Positions 57,498-59,060 of a stretch of 59,060 nucleotides of DNA are shown here, in pieces. Source of the DNA: Jimgerdemannia flammicorona (taxonomy: Eukaryota > Mucoromycota > Endogonomycetes > Endogonales > Endogonaceae). The notes beneath the pieces are model-generated. The model saw nothing but the letters and a program-made list of their open reading frames with translations, did no database searches and was not told the DNA's origin. The first letter of the stretch is position 1; every line of letters begins with the position of its first letter. Location: NCBI GenBank assembly GCA_003990745.1, contig RBNI01000019.1:1-59060 (forward strand), given 5' to 3'. The position numbers and the translations under genes were made by a program.

Positions 57498-57878
57498 CTA
57501 CAGAGATTGGGCAATGTGTTTTACCTCAAAGTCTTGAACTAGATCTTGAGAGTTCTTAAGATTGACCAGTAGTTCCCAGATAGCATTATATTGAGAGTAA
57601 CTCATCCACTTGACTAGGTATTCAGGACAGCAGTAGCAGATTTGTTTGTCAAGAATTTTCACAGCTTCATACTTGATATGGTCTTCAATAATCACAGGGA
57701 CAGAAGGCTTAGGAATTTGACCAGGGTAAGGCAGTGACTGGTTCCAGGTCTTGAGGTGTGACATATGAAAGACTGGGTGTACTCTCATGGTTTCAGGTAG
57801 CTTGAGGAAGTAGAAGGATGCAGAGACTTGTTCAGTGATCTTGAAAGGTCCAATATACTTGGGTTGGAACTTGTTCAA
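57498..57878 (-). pseudogene. A2 integrase C-terminus with intact chromodomain
   Basis: 126 open codons. PKYIGPFKI (GPF module) and VHPVFHMSHLK occupy the first 45 residues. After a PSVPVIIEDH linker, the chromodomain reads YEAVKILDKQ, then PEYLVKWMSYSQYNAIWELL and NLKNSQDLVQDFE (about residues 68-120). Its Tyr and two Trp provide the aromatic residues expected for methyl-lysine binding. The frame upstream is closed by TAA at about 57897, so this is the end of a broken Pol, not a gene of its own. Confidence 0.85.
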
Positions 57879-59040
57879 AGGGCAGTTGACTTGAGATTAT
57901 ATCTTGAGGTTCTCAGTAGACAGTAGGACTTGATCTCTAATAGTATAAGTGACATCATGGGGTTTCTTGTCAGTATACTTGGCTTGATACTGTTGAGTCT
58001 TCTGAAGATTCACAGTAGCAACCTTGAGTAGTTCATCCATTTTGTCTGTAAGGTTCTTAGCAGTTGGAACTTGTATTTGACTGCTTTTCTTGAAAGTGAA
58101 TAGACTTGCAGGGGTCTCAGGATCTTGACCATGGAGTAACTAGAAAGGGAAAAGACCAGTAGATGATTGGATGGCATTGTTATATACAAACTCTACATAA
58201 GTTAGGTAGTGGTCTCAATTATCTTGCTCATAAGAAATATAGTTTCTAAGCATTTGATCTAGGGTTCTGTTCATGCCCTCAGTTTGTCCATCAGTTTGTG
58301 GGTGAAAGGCAGTAAATATAGCCAATTGGGTTCCTAGGGTCTTGAAGAGAGTTTGCCAGAAGTGACAGATAAACTTGGGATCACGATTACTGATAATTAC
58401 TCATAATAGGCCATAGTGATGGAAGATGGACTTGAAGAAGATTCTTGCAATCTCAGATACAGTAGCATTGGTAGTGGTTGGTTCAGCTACCATAGCTTGG
58501 TCAGACAGTCAATAAATACAATGATAGCATTAGCACCAGATTGAGTTTATAGTAGTTGAGTTACAAAGTCCATGGTAACTTGCTCAAATTTCTTAGTGAG
58601 AATTGGTAGTGGTTATAGAAAACTAGCTGGCACTTGGTTGGTATACTTATTGCACTGATATAGATTACAGCTGGCAACATAATTCTTGATTTCCTTGACC
58701 ATGCTTGGCCAACAATAGTGGCATTGAATGTTCTTAACAGTCTTCTCAATTCCCAGGTGACCAGCAAGAGGGGAGTCATGGTGTTCTTGTATAACCTTGT
58801 AGTGTAGATTAATGTTTTCAGGTAGGTAGACTTGATCTTAATGATAGATCAGGTTGTTCTTAACAGTATATATATCCTTGAGCTTATTCAAGAAAACTCT
58901 AGTGGTAACTATGTCTTCTTTATAAGCTTGCCTAATTTGGTCTAGGAATTCTGATGCCAAGGTAACCTGCATGATTGTGGCAAGATCTGGATATCTTCAT
59001 AAGGCATCTGATACTATAAGTATCTTGCTAGGCTTATAGA
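57879..59040 (-). pseudogene. A2 integrase core and zinc-binding region
   Basis: Reading leftward from 59000: linker (MQVTLASEFLDQIRQAYKED), the HHCC domain (HDSPLAGHLGIEKTVKNIQC, then CNLYQC, about 58790-58640), and the core from TMDFVTQLL (first Asp, about 58560) and VFIDCLTKL (about 58500). Later parts show frame changes and stops (about 58450-57900). Less damaged than A1 over the same interval. Confidence 0.8.
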
Positions 59041-59060
59041 TGATTTTTTTTTTTTTTTTT

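Larger units (their letters stand above)
56741..59060 (-). mobile_element. Ty3/gypsy chromovirus A2, partial (3' part)
   Basis: Same family as A1, in minus orientation, less mutated. 3' LTR 56741-57192, polypurine tract, chromodomain, integrase and the end of RNase H; the rest lies beyond the window edge, which is a T run (59041-59060). Inserted in the integrase of B6; the left flanking pentamer is gcagg. Confidence 0.9.

Noticed and set aside
1..59060. tRNA and rRNA genes
   Set aside because: No cloverleaf with a convincing T-arm and anticodon arm, and no rRNA core sequence, was found by eye on either strand.

Overview
The window looks like a repeat-rich chromosome segment of a filamentous fungus, most likely an ascomycete. 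The reasons are a Zn2Cys6 transcription factor with one short intron, a five-exon gene with 78-128 bp GT-AG introns, and dominance of decayed Ty3/gypsy LTR retrotransposons whose damage is CpA-to-TpA on both strands, resembling repeat-induced point mutation. A truffle-like (Pezizomycetes) genome would fit, but the sequence does not prove this. Both window edges lie in homopolymer runs.

Layout. 1-497: unclassified flank. 498-8083: gypsy element A1 (+), a chromovirus with a chromodomain; its 3' LTR was split by a 5'-truncated LINE (6252-7914, 18-bp target duplication). 8084-14700: AT-rich decayed repeats with two minus-strand coding remnants and local duplications. 14735-15560: degenerate 34-bp minisatellite. 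15590-16550: CpG-containing unique DNA with short weak ORFs. 16550-30845: truncated gypsy element B2 (-), into whose 5' LTR the nearly full-length element B1 (-, 20180-30396) inserted. 30846-34750: unique island with an apparently intact Zn2Cys6 regulator. 34751-42618: gypsy B3 (+). 42619-45947: gypsy B4 (-), truncated. 45948-48300: unique island with an apparently intact Crinkler-type effector-like gene carrying a PD-(D/E)XK nuclease-like domain. 48300-49346: very AT-rich DNA. 49347-59060: a multi-level nest: LTR of B5 (+) split by a fragment of a different family (C) that holds a decayed 365-codon unknown ORF; B6 (-) inserted in the internal start of B5; a poly(A)-tailed retroposed sequence (55470-56680) and chromovirus A2 (-, 56741 to the edge) inserted in B6.

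Family B is the main point of interest. Its best copy, B1, reads gag - CCHC knuckle - aspartic protease - Cys-rich linker - dUTPase - reverse transcriptase - RNase H - integrase. The dUTPase domain shows all five family motifs in recognisable form. It is absent from the B3 copy, where the flanking sequences join directly. All retroelement reading frames carry stops or lost catalytic residues, so none appears autonomous now. Only the two island genes look functional as protein-coding loci.
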